A DNA stretch of 64,000 nt from Azospirillum sp. TSO35-2 (GTDB taxonomy: Bacteria; Pseudomonadota; Alphaproteobacteria; Azospirillales; Azospirillaceae), in assembly GCF_003116095.1 (NCBI RefSeq), contig NZ_LGRA01000018.1:768749-832748 (forward strand), read 5' to 3'. The notes beneath the pieces are model-generated. The model saw only the letters and a list, made by a program, of their open reading frames with translations. It was not told where the DNA came from and ran no database searches. The position numbers and the translations under genes were made by a program. This document shows positions 44,328 to 52,405 of this stretch, one piece after another. Numbering within the stretch: position 1 is the first letter of the stretch; each line of letters begins with the position of its first letter.

Positions 44328-46439
44328 TCAATGATGGGCGCCGGCGGTGCCGCCATGGCCGTCGGGAACGCCGATGCTGACATTCTGCATCATGCCCTGG
44401 TCCTCGTGGTCGAGGATGTGGCAGTGCAGGACATACTCACCGATGAAGCGTTCGTAGCGGGTGCGGATGACCACCTTGTAGGTGCCCTTCGGCGGCTCGG
44501 TCGAGCTGAGCGCGCTGGTGATGTCGCTCTTCACCCAGATGGTGTCCTTCCACACGCCCTTCATGCCGGCATAGTCCGGATCGCCCGAGCCGGGTTCGCT
44601 GACGTCGCGCCCGTCGGGGCCGATGATCGCCATGATCTCGAACGGGTTGACGTGGATGTGGAAGGGATGGCTGACGAAGTAGGACTGCAGTTCCCACTGC
44701 TGGGCGGTGCCGAGCACCACCGGCCGGTCGACGACGGCGGGCTGGTAGGCGCTGGCGCCCTTCGGGCCATAGGTGCCGTCAGGGTTCTCCACCACCTGGA
44801 CGTCGTTGGCGACCTGGAACTGCGCCGCCTTCAGCGTCGAGGTCGCGGTCGGCAGGTTGATGTAGAAGACCAGTTCCTGCTTGGGCTGGCCCTTCACCTC
44901 CTGGTCGGTCACCGTCGGGTGGGCGGTGAACTTGCTGAAGCGCGGGCAATAGGGGGTGTCGGCCGCCAGCGCACCGTCGCAGCGGGCGTTCAGGTCGGCG
45001 ACCACCTGCCGCGCCACCGCGGGGGCGTATTTGCCGGCGTTGGCGGAGAGCTGGCGGAGCGTCGCCTTCACCGGGTCCTTGACCACCCGGTCGCCCTTGA
45101 CGCGGACGAAGCCCAGCACGCCGGTCGAGGTGGCGGCCTGGTCGGGGCTGCTGTTGGCGGCGGCGCCCTTGTTCACCACGCAGTAGATGCCGGCCTCGGG
45201 GAAGTTGACCAGCAGGTCGTCGCGGTAGCCGGGCTGCATCGGCACGCTGGTGCGCACCTGCCCCTGCCCCATGGTCAGCCCGTCCGACGCGGCCAGGATG
45301 TAGGGCACCGGCTTTCCGACGCACAGATCCTTGACGAAGCGGTCCTGGTTGGCCGCCGACAGGGCCTTTTCACGGGCGAAGAAGTCGGTGATGTCGAGCT
45401 TGCGGAACTCCACCGTGATCGGGGAGCGCACGCCGGCGTGGATCAGCCGCCAGCGCTCGGCCTGCCCGGTGACGGCGTTGGCGAACATCGGGCGGACGCG
45501 GCCGTTGATCGTGGTGAAGCGGCCGGACTGTTCCCAGGTTTGCGGCGCGAACTGGTCGTAGGACACGATCTCGCCGACCTCGCCCGCGGCGCAGCTCCAG
45601 TCGATGGAGCCGTCGGCCTTGTGCTTCAGCTTGCCGTCCTTGGTGCAGGCGTAGGGGATCTGCTCCATCAGCAGCACCCGGTCGGTCATCGCCCGGCCCT
45701 TGCGGCTCGTCAGCAGGGTGTCGAGGTCGCCGTTCGCCGCCTCGGTCGGCGGACGGTCGCCGCGGATGATGAAGGCGCCGGCCATGCCGCTGCCGACCTG
45801 CAGCGCGGTCGAGCCGTGGCGGTGCGGGTGGTACCAGTAGGTGCCCGCCGGATGGTCGGCCGGGATGTTGTATTCATACTCGAAGCTGACACCGGGGTTG
45901 ATCGACACCAGCACATTGTCGCTGTTGCCGGTCGGGCTGACCCAGACGCCGTGGCTGTGCAGGTTGGTGCCGTTGAAGCAGTGCGGCGTGTTGATGTCCG
46001 CCGCCGGCTGGTGGGTGCAGTCCGGATCGGCCGGCAGATCGTTGTGCAGCTTGATCCGCACGGTGTCGCCCGGCGTCGCCTCGATCGTCGGCGCGACGTA
46101 GGGATGGTTGGGGTCGACGCTGGTGCCGCGGTAGCTGCGCAGCCGCACCGGGTCGGGACGGCCCTGCGGCGGGTTGCGGATGAAGCCGTCGGTGAAGGTC
46201 ACGAACAGGTCGAGGTTGCGCGCCTGTCCGGTGTGCGGCCGCGCGGTCGCCGTCGGCGGACGCAGCAGCAGCGAGCCGGCGCGCGGCGTCGCCGAGTTGC
46301 CGAGCACCGGCGGGTTGCCGACGCTCTCGCCCGCCGCCGCGCTGTCCTTGGCCGGGGCGGTGGCGGTGGCGGCCGAGGCGCCCGGTGCGGCGGCCAGCGC
46401 CAGGGGCAGCAGCACACCCAATACGTATGCGTTCTTCAT
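44328..46439 (-). CDS. Secreted multicopper oxidase
   Basis: A 703-residue exported multicopper oxidase with a signal peptide (KNAYVLGVLLPLALAAAPGA). The four copper motifs are all present: GTNLHSHGVWVSP and TYWYHPHRHGSTALQVGSG in the N-terminal cupredoxin domain, then SHPFHIHVNPFEIM and LHCHILDHEDQGMM in the last domain. The latter has the HCH-x3-H-x4-M pattern of a type 1 copper site with Met ligand. Such enzymes oxidise metals (Cu, Mn, Fe) or phenolics with O2 as acceptor. It is longer than CueO (about 500), with a low-complexity N-terminal linker and inserted loops. The ATG at 46439 has GGAG six bases upstream. A dyad operator candidate lies upstream. Confidence 0.93.
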   Translation of the reverse strand: MKNAYVLGVLLPLALAAAPGASAATATAPAKDSAAAGESVGNPPVLGNSATPRAGSLLLRPPTATARPHTGQARNLDLFVTFTDGFIRNPPQGRPDPVRLRSYRGTSVDPNHPYVAPTIEATPGDTVRIKLHNDLPADPDCTHQPAADINTPHCFNGTNLHSHGVWVSPTGNSDNVLVSINPGVSFEYEYNIPADHPAGTYWYHPHRHGSTALQVGSGMAGAFIIRGDRPPTEAANGDLDTLLTSRKGRAMTDRVLLMEQIPYACTKDGKLKHKADGSIDWSCAAGEVGEIVSYDQFAPQTWEQSGRFTTINGRVRPMFANAVTGQAERWRLIHAGVRSPITVEFRKLDITDFFAREKALSAANQDRFVKDLCVGKPVPYILAASDGLTMGQGQVRTSVPMQPGYRDDLLVNFPEAGIYCVVNKGAAANSSPDQAATSTGVLGFVRVKGDRVVKDPVKATLRQLSANAGKYAPAVARQVVADLNARCDGALAADTPYCPRFSKFTAHPTVTDQEVKGQPKQELVFYINLPTATSTLKAAQFQVANDVQVVENPDGTYGPKGASAYQPAVVDRPVVLGTAQQWELQSYFVSHPFHIHVNPFEIMAIIGPDGRDVSEPGSGDPDYAGMKGVWKDTIWVKSDITSALSSTEPPKGTYKVVIRTRYERFIGEYVLHCHILDHEDQGMMQNVSIGVPDGHGGTAGAHH

Positions 46440-46490
46440 GGAATGCTCCATCATGCACAGGTGGTGGAACGTACCATGCGTCCTAAAAAT

Positions 46491-46512
46491 TGCTTACTGT
46501 AACAGTGTTGCA
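46491..46512. promoter_or_regulatory. Candidate operator upstream of the multicopper oxidase gene
   Basis: A perfect 11-base palindrome ACTGTAACAGT (46496-46506) extends with TGC...GCA at its flanks (TGCTTACTGTAACAGTGTTGCA). It lies about 55 bp upstream of the oxidase start beside an AT-rich tract, a position suited to a repressor or activator site. Confidence 0.4.
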
Positions 46513-46541
46513 CGTTGTGTCAGACGGACGGGGCGGAACGG

Positions 46542-46602
46542 CGGATGGAACGTTTGAAACCCCCTGAACCGTTTCCCCGGCGGCGTTCCACGGTTCCATC
46601 CG
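46542..46602. repeat. 61-bp palindromic element, copy 2
   Basis: Outer arms CGGATGGAAC and GTTCCATCCG pair perfectly. Compared with copy 1 at 13219-13279 the third base changed from A to G and its partner from T to C, so the stem is kept. The centre reads TTTGAAACC...TGAACCGTT...GGCGTTCC. It begins about 100 bp upstream of the oxidase start and ends one base before the stop codon of the HTH gene. Confidence 0.6.
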
Positions 46603-46603
46603 G

Positions 46604-47320
46604 TCAGCCACGGCGCGGGAACGCCCCCTGCCCGCCCCGCCGTTCCAGCACCGAGCCGAGGTTGGGGAAGGGATCATCGGGGTTCAACGACCAGGGATAG
46701 ACGCCCTTCGGCCCGTCCCCCTCCGGCCGGGCGAGGATGGCGGCGACGGCGTGCGGATCGGGCGGCGTGCGTTCGCGGAAGGCGCCGGGGACGGAGTCGT
46801 CGTCGAAGGCGGCAGCCGGGTCGGCGGCGGCGGGAGGAGCCGGCTGCGGATCGGCGGGCAGCGGTTCGGGGGCGGGGGTGGTGGCCGCGGGGGCGGCGGC
46901 AGCGTCCTTGGTGTCCAGCTCCTTGAACAGGCCAAGCCGCTCGGCCAGCCAGCGCACCGTCGACGGATCGCCGGCCGACACCAGCCGTTCGATCTGCTCC
47001 GTCACCTGGGCGCGGAGCGAGCCGAGCCGCAGTTCCGACTCCCGGTTCAACGCCTGCCGCTCCCACCACACCCGGACGCGGAAGGCTTGCGCGCCGTAAT
47101 AGGCCCGCCACAGCGTGGTGCGGCTGCAGCCCATGGCGCGGGCGACCTGCTGGAACGAGGCGCCGCGCGCCAGCATGCCGGCGGCCATGACCCACTGCTC
47201 CTCGTGGAAGCGCGAACCGGGGACCAGCGAGCCCTCGGGCGGAACCGGCGGTTCGTCGGCCCAGCGCGGAAGGCTGTCGGTGGACAGGAGGTGGGTGGGA
47301 GGCAGGCAATCGGCGGGCAT
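46604..47320 (-). CDS. Helix-turn-helix protein of unknown function
   Basis: A 238-residue protein with a good start: ATG at 47320 with GGAGGA six bases upstream. After a proline-rich N-terminus there is a helix-turn-helix segment (EEQWVMAAGMLARGASFQQV and ARAMGCSRTTLWRAYYGAQ, about 40-77). This resembles the HTH of terminase small subunits, resolvases and transposase-type regulators. Next comes a charged helical region (ESELRLGSLRAQVTEQIERL), a low-complexity Ala/Pro linker and a C-terminal tail with GVYPWSLNPDDPFPNLGSVL. No nuclease or integrase motif is seen. It could be a DNA-binding regulator or a phage-derived protein. The palindromic element copy 2 lies immediately after its stop codon. 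Confidence 0.65.
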   Translation of the reverse strand: MPADCLPPTHLLSTDSLPRWADEPPVPPEGSLVPGSRFHEEQWVMAAGMLARGASFQQVARAMGCSRTTLWRAYYGAQAFRVRVWWERQALNRESELRLGSLRAQVTEQIERLVSAGDPSTVRWLAERLGLFKELDTKDAAAAPAATTPAPEPLPADPQPAPPAAADPAAAFDDDSVPGAFRERTPPDPHAVAAILARPEGDGPKGVYPWSLNPDDPFPNLGSVLERRGGQGAFPRRG

Positions 47321-47645
47321 CGGGTCCTCCAGGGCGAATTAGGTGTTATTTCCCAACTCTGCCGGCTGTCGCGGGCAACAGTAGGTTGGAAATCCCTGTT
47401 GCCGACGCCGGGACCATCGACCGGCACGGCCCCTCGCCGGGAAAATGTTCGTATACCCACCATTCGCGGTGCCCGCCGCCGCCGCCGGGTGTATCCTGTC
47501 CCGACCGCGACCCGATCCCCGTCCCGCCCGGCCGGCCGACGCACGCCGCCCCGCCCGACCCGCGGATCGAGCCATCCTGTGCCGCCGCACCGCCGGCCCG
47601 TCCACCCCCCGCCGGGCCGCCCAGGGAAGAGGGAGCCGTCCCGCC
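47321..47645. other. Divergent intergenic region with interleaved dyads
   Basis: About 325 bp between the HTH gene and the DUF2189 gene. Two dyads interlock: ATTTCCCAAC (47348-47357) with GTTGGAAAT (47385-47393), and GGCAACAG (47374-47381) with CTGTTGCC (47396-47403). The order A-B-A'-B' means they cannot easily form together, which suggests either operator half-sites or alternative RNA folds. The rest is GC-rich without a visible gene. Confidence 0.45.
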
Positions 47646-48458
47646 ATGGCAAACCGCTGGACCATGCCCGACCACCACATCCCGCTGAGCGACCGATTGG
47701 TGGTCCCCCACGACATCCGCATCCGCCGGATCGACGCCCACACCCTGGGCGAATCGCTGGCGCTGGGCTGGCGCGACTTCCTCGCCGCGCCGACGCAACT
47801 GTTGTTCCTGAGCGTGATCTACCCGCTGGTCGGTCTGGTCGCCGCGCGCGCGGCCTATGGCGGCGACCTGCTGCCGCTGTTCTACCCGCTGGTCGCCGGC
47901 CTCGCCTTCGTCGGCCCGCTCGCCGCCGTCGGCGTCTATGAACTGAGCCGCCGCCGCGAGGACGGCAAGCCGGTGTCCTGGGTCAACGCGCTGGACGTCT
48001 TCCACTCGCGGGCGATCTGGTCGATCGCGGCGCTGGGGCTGCTGATGCTGACGCTGTATGTGCTGTGGCTGGGCGCGGCGCAGATCGTCTACGACCACAC
48101 GCTGGGCCGCCTGCAGCCGGACAGCGTCGGCGCCTTCGCCCACTTGGCCATCACCACGCCGGAGGGCTGGCAGATGATCGTGCTGGGCAACGCGGTCGGC
48201 CTGATCTTCGCCATGACCGCGCTGGCGCTGAGCGTCGTGTCTTTCCCGATGATGCTCGACCGCGAGGTGGACTGGATCATCGCCATGCAGACCTCGATCC
48301 GCGCGGTGATGGCGAACCCCGGCCCGATGGCGCTGTGGGGGGTGATGGTGACGGCGCTGTTGGTGCTCGGGTGCCTGCCGGCCTTCGTCGGGCTGGCCGT
48401 CGTCATGCCGGTGCTGGGGCACGCGACGTGGCACCTGTATCGGCGGGTGGTGGGGTGA
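47646..48458 (+). CDS. DUF2189 family integral membrane protein
   Basis: A 270-residue inner-membrane protein of the DUF2189 family. Six hydrophobic segments are visible, including TQLLFLSVIYPLVGLVAARA, then LFYPLVAGLAFVGPLAAVGV, IWSIAALGLLMLTLYVLWLG, VLGNAVGLIFAMTALALSVV and LWGVMVTALLVLGCLPAFVG. The N-terminal cytoplasmic part (RRIDAHTLGESLALGWRDFL) and the loop YELSRRREDGKPVSWVNALD are characteristic. The family is widespread in proteobacteria, sometimes annotated as a possible cytochrome oxidase-associated subunit, but its function is not established. The ATG at 47646 has a distant GGGAG; an ATG six codons downstream is possible. The AT-rich AIPR islet begins just after its stop. Confidence 0.87.
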   Translation: MANRWTMPDHHIPLSDRLVVPHDIRIRRIDAHTLGESLALGWRDFLAAPTQLLFLSVIYPLVGLVAARAAYGGDLLPLFYPLVAGLAFVGPLAAVGVYELSRRREDGKPVSWVNALDVFHSRAIWSIAALGLLMLTLYVLWLGAAQIVYDHTLGRLQPDSVGAFAHLAITTPEGWQMIVLGNAVGLIFAMTALALSVVSFPMMLDREVDWIIAMQTSIRAVMANPGPMALWGVMVTALLVLGCLPAFVGLAVVMPVLGHATWHLYRRVVG

Positions 48459-48636
48459 TTTTGACACACCTTAACTTCATTGGAAACGAAGCGACTCAAC
48501 TCCCCAGCGCACTTCAGCATCGAAACGATAGGAATTTGACAGCTAGCCGTTGACGGCAACCTAAACGTATTCGTATATTAGTAGCTCCGCTCACGACGCA
48601 TCCCCGTGTTTGAGTTTTCAGAAAAACTAATATAAA

Positions 48637-48700
48637 TCTGGTTGCAGAAATGCACAGCTGAAGGATATGATTTCCATCTATCCGCATAACTGCAACCAGA
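48637..48700 (+). promoter_or_regulatory. 11-bp inverted repeat before the AIPR gene
   Basis: TCTGGTTGCAG (48637-48647) and CTGCAACCAGA (48690-48700) are perfect reverse complements flanking 42 bases. The right arm ends nine bases before the AIPR start codon, overlapping the place where a ribosome site would be. It may be an operator pair or an mRNA hairpin that masks translation initiation. No matching promoter hexamers could be fixed upstream, although TATAAA occurs at 48631-48636. Confidence 0.5.
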
Positions 48701-48709
48701 GATTTTATC

Positions 48710-50476
48710 ATGAATAGCGACGCTGATGCAGGCTGGTTTAGCGCATTCAATATTATGAAAGATAACTATGGGCTTACTGATGATGCCATCGGCGTCTTTG
48801 CGATCAATCTTCGTTTCAATTTAGACGATATTCAGACAATAGCAGCAGAATCAATCACAGGAGGAGGTGATGACAAAAAGTGTGACGTTCTATATGTCGA
48901 CAAAGAAAGAAGAATAGCTGTCATAGCGCAATGCTATGTCTCTCAGAAGTTAAGACAATCAGCCCCCTCTAACAAAGCTTCCGATCTTAACACTGCTATT
49001 TCTTGGCTTTTGTCTGCCGACATTGATCAATTGCCGGCATCACTCAAAGGAAAAGCTGACGAGCTTCGATCAGCAATTTCATCTGGTGATGTAAAACAAC
49101 TTTTTATCTGGTATGTGCACAACGCCCCCTCTTCCAAGAATGTTGAAGACGAGCTGCGCGCGGTCGAAAATTCAGCGCGTGTGGCTTTAAACCGCTATGA
49201 AACAGGTCGAGATATTAATATATTTGCAGAAGAAATGTGTAATAAAAAAATAGGCCACCTTTATATGCAGGCTGAAAGAACGGTAATTGTAACAGATGAA
49301 TTTTCCCTCATAGTTCCTGATGTCGTGGAAACAATTGAGACTGACTGGAGCTCAGTTGTTACAAATGTGAATGGAGAATGGCTATACAATCTTTACCATC
49401 AATATGGGACGGATCTATTTTCTGCAAATCTTCGCGGATACCTAGGATCTCGTGATAGCGATTCGAATATTAACAACGGGATCAAAAAAACCGCCAACAC
49501 ACAACCAAACAACTTCTACGTATACAACAACGGAATTACAGCGCTCGTATTGGACTTTGAAATCGGTCGCCGCTCCAGAAGTGGCAGAAAGCTCAAGATT
49601 ACTGGAATTGCGATTGTAAATGGGGCACAGACTACAGGCTCAATTGGGAACCTCGACAATAAGCCTTCAGCCGGATTGAAAATCCCGATCCGCTTTGTAA
49701 AAGCCAATAAAGACTCTATTGTAGCGGATGTCGTTAGATATAACAATCTTCAAAACAAGCTGCAGGCTGCGGATTTTCGAAGTGCTGACCAAATCCAAGA
49801 ACGCCTCAGGACAGAATTCGAAAAGATTCCTGACGCCGAGTACGAAGGAGGAAGGCGCGGAGGCGCAAGCGACGCGATCAAAAGAAGTAAATTCACACTT
49901 CCTTCTTATACTGTTGGACAGTCTCTCGCGGCCTTTCACGGCAATCCTGTTACAGCTTACGACAAGAAATCGGAACTATGGACAAACGACAGTAACTACA
50001 GGCACATTTTCACCGAACGTACTACCGCTCGGCATATTGTATTCTGCTACTCACTACTTACGTCCATTAATGACAGAAGGCTAGATCTCACAAATATGGA
50101 TAAAAAAGATGGTAATTCCTTAACAAAAATCCAGAAAACAAGCCTCGATTTCCTCAATAATAAGGGAGCCAATTACTTATTGCTGCATGTTATATCTCAG
50201 TGCATGGAGACAATTCTATCAAAGCCAATTCCAAACCGATTTGATCTTCAGTTTCGGCAAAACGTAAGCCCATTTGCAGCTGTATCTCTATGGAAGCCGA
50301 TTGTTGATATGATGCTTTCTCTATCAAATCAGCTTGAGCCAGCGTTCTCAAGGAATAGAATATCAAATGAAAACGTCAACAAAACGGTTCCAAATTTTGT
50401 CGGGGTGGTTGCTTCAATCAAGGACCTTCAGCAAACAACATTCAATGATTTCGCATCAAAAGTCTCTGTTCAATAA
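48710..50476 (+). CDS. AIPR family abortive-infection / phage-defence protein
   Basis: A 588-residue protein of the AIPR family (abortive infection phage resistance). The family core is present: NNFYVYNNGITALVLDFEI at about 267-285, KITGIAIVNGAQTTGSI at about 296-312 and RYNNLQNKLQAADFRSADQ at about 343-361. The N-terminal third looks like a PD-(D/E)xK nuclease-type fold: Glu47, GGGDDKKCDVLYVD with Asp59, then IAVIAQCYVSQK. The usual Q/E-x-K is replaced by Q-C-Y, with Lys80 nearby. Codon use and base composition are far more AT-rich than every neighbour, so recent transfer is likely. No partner gene lies in the islet. The family is linked to phage exclusion; the mechanism here is not known. 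Confidence 0.88.
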   Translation: MNSDADAGWFSAFNIMKDNYGLTDDAIGVFAINLRFNLDDIQTIAAESITGGGDDKKCDVLYVDKERRIAVIAQCYVSQKLRQSAPSNKASDLNTAISWLLSADIDQLPASLKGKADELRSAISSGDVKQLFIWYVHNAPSSKNVEDELRAVENSARVALNRYETGRDINIFAEEMCNKKIGHLYMQAERTVIVTDEFSLIVPDVVETIETDWSSVVTNVNGEWLYNLYHQYGTDLFSANLRGYLGSRDSDSNINNGIKKTANTQPNNFYVYNNGITALVLDFEIGRRSRSGRKLKITGIAIVNGAQTTGSIGNLDNKPSAGLKIPIRFVKANKDSIVADVVRYNNLQNKLQAADFRSADQIQERLRTEFEKIPDAEYEGGRRGGASDAIKRSKFTLPSYTVGQSLAAFHGNPVTAYDKKSELWTNDSNYRHIFTERTTARHIVFCYSLLTSINDRRLDLTNMDKKDGNSLTKIQKTSLDFLNNKGANYLLLHVISQCMETILSKPIPNRFDLQFRQNVSPFAAVSLWKPIVDMMLSLSNQLEPAFSRNRISNENVNKTVPNFVGVVASIKDLQQTTFNDFASKVSVQ

Positions 50477-50534
50477 ATCTCAAATAACCGATTTAGAACA
50501 ACTCTCCACCGATCGCTGACCAATATGGAGCTTA

Positions 50535-51728
50535 TTATCGCAACAACTCCCGCATAGCCCCGTCCAGCCCCTCCAGCGTCAGGGGGAACATCCGGCCGTT
50601 CATCAGGCGCTGGAGCAGGCGGGTGCTTTCCGAGTAGTCCCAGTATTGCGGCGGGGTCGGGTTCAGCCAGACCGACTTGGCGTAGACCGACAGCAGGCGC
50701 TGCATCCACACCTCGCCGGCCTCCTCGTTCCAGTGCTCGACGCTGCCGCCGGGGTAGACGATCTCGTAGGGGCTCATGGCGGCGTCGCCGACGAAGACCA
50801 GCTTGTAGTCGGCCGGGTAGGTGTGCAGCACGTCCCAGGTCGGGGTGCGCTCGGCGTGGCGCCGCGCGTTGTCGCGCCAGACGCCCTCGTAGACGCAGTT
50901 GTGGAAGTAGAAGTGCTCCAGGTGCTTGAATTCGCTGCGCGCGGCGGAGAACAGCTCCTCGACCAGACGGATGTGGTCGTCCATCGAGCCGCCGACGTCG
51001 AGGAACAGCAGCACCTTCACCGAATTGTGCCGCTCCGGCACCATCTTCAGATCGAGCCAGCCGGCGTTGGTGGCGGTAGCGCGGATGGTGCCGGGCAGGT
51101 CCAGCTCGCTGGCGGCGCCGCTGCGGGCGAACTTGCGCAGGCGCCGCAGCGCCACCTTGATGTTGCGGGTGCCGATCTCCACCCGGTCGTCCAGATTCTT
51201 GAAGTCGCGGCGGTCCCACACCTTCACGGCGCGGCGGTGGCGGCTGCCCTGCTGGCCGATGCGCACGCCCTCCGGGTTGTAGCCGTAGGCGCCGAAGGGC
51301 GAGGTGCCCGCCGTGCCGATCCATTTCGAACCGCCCTGGTGGCGGCCCTGCTGCTCGGCCAGCCGCTGGGCCAGCGTCTCCATCAGCTTTTGCCAGCCGC
51401 CGAGCGCCTGGACCTGCGCCTTTTCCTCGTCGGTCAGGAAGCGCTCGGCCAGCTTGCGCAGCCACTCCTCCGGCAGGTCGGTGACCGCCACTTCGGCGCC
51501 GGCCTCGCCGCCCTCGCCGGTCAGGCCCTTGAAGGTCGCGGCGAAGACGCGGTCGAAGCGGTCGAGGTTGCGTTCGTCCTTAACCAGACAGGAACGACTG
51601 AGGTAATAGAAGTCCTCGACGCGGAAGGACGCGGTGCCCTGCTTCATGGCCTCCATGAGCGTCAGGTACTCCGTCAGCGAGACGGGGACGCCGGCCTTGC
51701 GCAGATCGAAGAAGAAACTCGTGAACAT
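50535..51728 (-). CDS. VWA domain protein, CoxE-like
   Basis: A 397-residue cytoplasmic protein with a C-terminal von Willebrand A domain of the CoxE/YeaD type. The N-terminal half (MFTSFFFDLRKAGVPVSLTE, then YLTLMEAMKQGTASFRVEDF) is typical of CoxE-like proteins that work with a MoxR AAA+ ATPase in enzyme or metal-centre maturation. The metal-ion-dependent adhesion site is visible as VLLFLDVGGSMDDHIRLVEE, with Gly in place of the first Ser of DxSxS, and a later DAAMSPYEI. The ATG at 51728 has AAGGA eight bases upstream. A MoxR gene is not adjacent in this window. It sits at the right edge of the AIPR islet. Confidence 0.88.
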   Translation of the reverse strand: MFTSFFFDLRKAGVPVSLTEYLTLMEAMKQGTASFRVEDFYYLSRSCLVKDERNLDRFDRVFAATFKGLTGEGGEAGAEVAVTDLPEEWLRKLAERFLTDEEKAQVQALGGWQKLMETLAQRLAEQQGRHQGGSKWIGTAGTSPFGAYGYNPEGVRIGQQGSRHRRAVKVWDRRDFKNLDDRVEIGTRNIKVALRRLRKFARSGAASELDLPGTIRATATNAGWLDLKMVPERHNSVKVLLFLDVGGSMDDHIRLVEELFSAARSEFKHLEHFYFHNCVYEGVWRDNARRHAERTPTWDVLHTYPADYKLVFVGDAAMSPYEIVYPGGSVEHWNEEAGEVWMQRLLSVYAKSVWLNPTPPQYWDYSESTRLLQRLMNGRMFPLTLEGLDGAMRELLR

Positions 51729-51786
51729 GAGCGGTCCTTCGCGCGGGGTCTCGGGCGGAGAGTAGCGCCGTACCAGAGAGAACACC

Positions 51787-52350
51787 ATGAGCCTGCTGAA
51801 CGCTCCCCTGCTGGATTTCGCCCGCGCGCTGGATTTCGCCGCGCACAAGCACATCGACCAGCGCCGCAAGGGCGTGCGCGCCGAACCCTACGTCAACCAC
51901 CTGTCGGAAGTGGCCCTGCTGGTGGCCGAGGCGACCAACGGCCAGGACCCGGTGGTGGTGATCGCCGCGCTGCTGCACGACACGCTGGAGGACACCGACG
52001 CCAGCTATGAGGAGATCGAGCGGCTGTTCGGCACCGAGGTGGTGCAGGTCGTCGCCGAGACCACCGACGACAAGCGGATGTCGAAGGCGGAGCGCAAGCA
52101 GCACCAGATCGACGCCGCGCCGCACGCCTCGGCGCGGGCCCGGCTGGTGAAGCTGGCCGACAAGGTGTCGAACCTGCGCTCGATGGCCGCCAGCCCGCCG
52201 GCCGACTGGCCGCTGACCCGCAAGGTCGAGTATTTCGAATGGGCGCACGCCGTCGTCGCCGGCCTGCGCGGCACCGACGCCCGGCTGGAGCAGCTGTTCG
52301 ACCGGGCCTATCACGACGGGCTGGCGGAACTGCGCGGGCAGAACGGCTGA
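51787..52350 (+). CDS. HD domain protein, small alarmone hydrolase-like
   Basis: A 187-residue single HD domain resembling the hydrolase half of RelA/SpoT and the MESH1-type small alarmone hydrolases, which remove pyrophosphate from (p)ppGpp. Conserved pieces are RALDFAAHKHIDQRRKG at 13-29 (His and the RxKG loop), YVNHLSEVA with a metal-binding His, IAALLHDTLEDT with the HD and ED pairs at 59-70, and LVKLADKVSNLRSM near 115-130. There is no synthetase, TGS or ACT domain. Identity as an alarmone hydrolase is probable but not certain; other nucleotide pyrophosphohydrolases share the fold. It is divergent from the VWA gene. Confidence 0.85.
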   Translation: MSLLNAPLLDFARALDFAAHKHIDQRRKGVRAEPYVNHLSEVALLVAEATNGQDPVVVIAALLHDTLEDTDASYEEIERLFGTEVVQVVAETTDDKRMSKAERKQHQIDAAPHASARARLVKLADKVSNLRSMAASPPADWPLTRKVEYFEWAHAVVAGLRGTDARLEQLFDRAYHDGLAELRGQNG

Positions 52351-52405
52351 GAGGGCTGAAATCCGGGAACCAAAATCCGGGGTAGGACGGGAATCCGCGC
52401 GTGAA

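Noticed and set aside
42642..46502. A 1286-codon open frame on the plus strand across several genes
   Set aside because: It runs opposite the isocitrate dehydrogenase and oxidase genes, which have complete family motifs; its own translation is low-complexity.
50535..51728. VWA gene as part of a defence operon with AIPR
   Set aside because: It is GC-rich like the core genome, convergent with the AIPR gene and matches the CoxE-like maturation family, so there is no sign of a shared unit.
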